A DNA stretch of 64,000 nucleotides from Ligula intestinalis (Eukaryota > Platyhelminthes > Cestoda > Diphyllobothriidea > Diphyllobothriidae). The stretch's first letter is position 1; the number at the start of each line of letters is the position of its first letter. The DNA lies in contig JAYGXS010000003.1 in assembly GCA_036362985.1 (NCBI GenBank), positions 43,914,323-43,978,322 of the forward strand. Reading direction: 5' to 3'. The notes under the pieces are model-generated. The model did not search any database, was not told the DNA's origin, and was given only the letters and a program-made list of their open reading frames with translations. Position numbers and translations under genes: made by a program. Of the stretch, positions 62,049-64,000 are shown piece by piece.

Positions 62049-64000
62049 GGGCTTCCTTACATGTTGTTGTCCCTTTTGTAGGTAAACCGTATATGAAAAA
62101 CTTTTAAAATAATTCTGTTCAGTTCAGATTTCTTAGGAAAATATAGTTTAATACCTTTGAACTCCCCCTTTGTGCATAACTGTGATGCAGAACGTGTGGC
62201 GTTGCCAGTAAGGGAACCGCGTTGAGGGGGGCAGAACATTTGTTGATGTACTTGCAGACGTATTTGATGGACTTCGCTGAGTTGCAAAATTCAACATTGA
62301 TGCGGGCGTTGAATACTTTTGACAGTAGGGGACAAAATGGTACGAGCCACCGGTTATTCATTACCACCCGGCCGGTTCGCCTTTCATTCATAACTGCTTC
62401 GAATCCGCCAATCTCAGGTTGTCGCCTTCTGTAGAGAGGCTAACCATCGCCATCAGTCTGAGTTGCACCTAGGTCTCGCTTAGGATATTTCTTGGTACAT
62501 TTACTATTCTTCATGCAAGGACTGTTGGGATTTATCCGACCGCAGGGGCCATGCACCATTGAATTTTGATCGTTTCAAGCAGAACAGGGTCAACAGACCG
62601 GTCAGGCAACTCGGTGCATATAAATTTGCCAACATCAGAAGAGTGCAGTTTTGCCTTTAGCTCGACCAAAATGTGAGCGTGGAGCAGTCCTCCCTTTGCC
62701 ACTCTATAGTGTACATATGACACTGAAAGTCACCGAAAATTTTGAATTTTGTGATTTGTTTTTCATGGTTTTCAACTTAAGCTGGAATACCCGCGCAGAC
62801 AAATTATGGCGATCCTTTGACATGTGACCGGGGAGCAGCTCACCAGAAATTTCAGGCCATGATGGGTTGCAGGTTAACGTAATGAATAGATCCGGGCGTC
62901 TAAAATGTCTAACGCAAATCAACGCATCTTGAGTTTTCTTATGCATATAGCGAGGAGACCCAGTGTGGCTTGACGGCAAGATGAAAAGTTGACCGCGACC
63001 AGCATTATCACCAACATCAGTAAGGATATTGCCTCTAAGGTGGATGTAGTTGTCCATGCAAAGTTCTTTCTGATATGTGCGAAAATAGAAAAGTGGCTCT
63101 GTTTCCATTTCGGCAAACATATCAAAAGCAAGTTGAAGGACGAAAATTTAGAATCGACAAAGTAGGTTGTAGGATCGTTTTCGAATCATAAACTGCTATG
63201 AGTAGATGGCTTTACAACTGACTGTTTTATGGATGCTTATTTGAATTATACGGAAGTGGTTACCGTCTTCACCATTTACATACATGAGAGGGTATTGCAA
63301 AGCGTCGTTTGAAACGTGTGTCTCATATATCCTTTGCAGTATATCGGCTCTTCTTCTTAAGACCATATCTTGTTGCCACGCTGTGTTTCTGACATGATTG
63401 CGGCCACCTCGTTACATGTGGGAGCATTAAATCCTCGTTGATGTTCTCCACGAGGACTTTTATCGGAATCTATGGCAATAGTTAAGTTAATGGAAGCGTG
63501 CATCTCCGAGGCGGACTTGAAACTGTTAACGTAGCTGTTGCGTTGGTTTAGCATGTTTTGAAGAGACAATATAATGTGATGCTTCAAGTCTGGGTACACT
63601 CAAGATCAGCTTTGAGCTTGCTTGTAAGTTGATGTCTTCTACGAAGATTGTCTGTAAAAATTTCGGCTTGGCATCAGGTGGAGGTAGTAACGATCCAATT
63701 CGGTCGCAAACTTGGCCTTCCACCTTAAAGTTTGGCATAAATCCAACCATATGAACAATGTTGGCACCAAAAGAGGTCATTTAAAACGCCCCTTTGAGCT
63801 TTCTGATGTTTGAGAGAACATTTTTCGAATCATCGGTATCACCAGAAAGCAATGTTTGGAGTATTTGTGGTGCATGGGGGAAGTTACGCAGGAGAAATTT
63901 GCCGTTGAAACAGCACATTCCATTTGTTTCACCGGTCCATTTTTTCGTCTGACAATGCCAGCAAACTTCAACCATCTTCCCAATGGAAACATTTGCATCT
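62023..64000 (-). mobile_element. Helitron, Rep-encoding segment (continues beyond the window)
   Basis: The minus strand reads a Helitron N-terminal region and HUH Rep domain, split over three frames. From the right edge: KHCFLVIPMIRKMFSQTSES, then MTSFGANIVHMVGFMPNFKV and RIGSLLPPPDAKPKFLQ at 63780. GEHQRGFNAPTCNEVA lies near 63470 and a decayed ETHVSNDALQYPLMYVNGED near 63300. HLRGNILTDV and GRGQLFILPSSHTGSPRYMH fall in 63120-62900, then RRPDLFITLTCNPSWPEI. GGLLHAHILVEL near 62690 is the HUH metal-binding motif. SAKSIKYVCKYINKC near 62290 holds the paired catalytic tyrosines. These elements transpose by rolling-circle replication. At least four frameshifts and some stops show it is inactive. 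The helicase domain that should follow Rep is absent. Confidence 0.92.

Noticed and set aside
1..64000. CRISPR arrays, bacterial operons, or rRNA and tRNA genes
   Set aside because: No regularly spaced direct repeats, no densely packed coding frames, and no recognisable rRNA or tRNA sequence were seen by eye. A tRNAscan-type search would be needed to exclude tRNAs fully.

Overview
This looks like 64 kb of animal nuclear DNA. It is AT-rich, mostly non-coding, has one gene with a 4-kb intron, and is full of decayed retroelements. The mix of Penelope-like elements (PLEs) with GIY-YIG endonuclease domains, hammerhead-ribozyme-like repeats, a CR1/Jockey-type LINE and a Helitron fits a flatworm (Platyhelminthes), perhaps a cestode or trematode. 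That placement is an inference from content; no sequence search was run.

The only host gene I can support is at the left end. It is the 3' part of a class-A, peptide-type GPCR on the + strand. An exon at 1-84 (end of TM4 and second extracellular loop) joins across a phase-2 GT-AG intron (85-4038) to the terminal exon 4039-4543 (TM5-TM7, tail, stop).

The rest is mobile DNA and its debris. Three PLE groups can be told apart. Group 1: 16.2-17.4 kb (+) and 45.0-45.8 kb (-). Group 2: 11.7-13.1 (+), 32.5-34.2 (+), 35.2-36.1 (-) and 55.4-56.6 kb (+). Group 3: 52.5-54.7 kb, two head-to-head copies. All are 5'-truncated or mutated. The 55.4-kb copy is the best preserved: an uninterrupted frame, a 14-bp target-site duplication and a 23-bp inverted terminal repeat. 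A 5'-truncated LINE lies at 49.2-51.6 kb (+). A Helitron Rep segment runs off the right edge (62.0-64.0 kb, -).

Two large palindromes stand out. One has 2.15-2.17-kb arms (14041-16214 and 17708-19859) around a 1.5-kb spacer holding group-1 PLE sequence; the arms align without net gaps over their inner 1.8 kb. The other (52509-54659) is made of two group-3 PLE 3' halves facing away from a 23-nt centre.

Nine short elements scattered on both strands share a hammerhead-like core (CTGATGA, stem II, GAAACGTC) followed by a common tail (TTGTCCCAGTGATCGA, then a TTCTTCTTCTCAATT-like stretch). Several sit at PLE ends or at inverted junctions. One is a discrete 154-bp insertion with 9-bp target duplications inside a PLE arm. 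This dispersed hammerhead-bearing repeat and its association with PLE palindromes is the most interesting signal here. Long stretches between these features (about 20-27, 36-38, 39-44.7, 46-49 and 56.6-62 kb) show no gene I can support.
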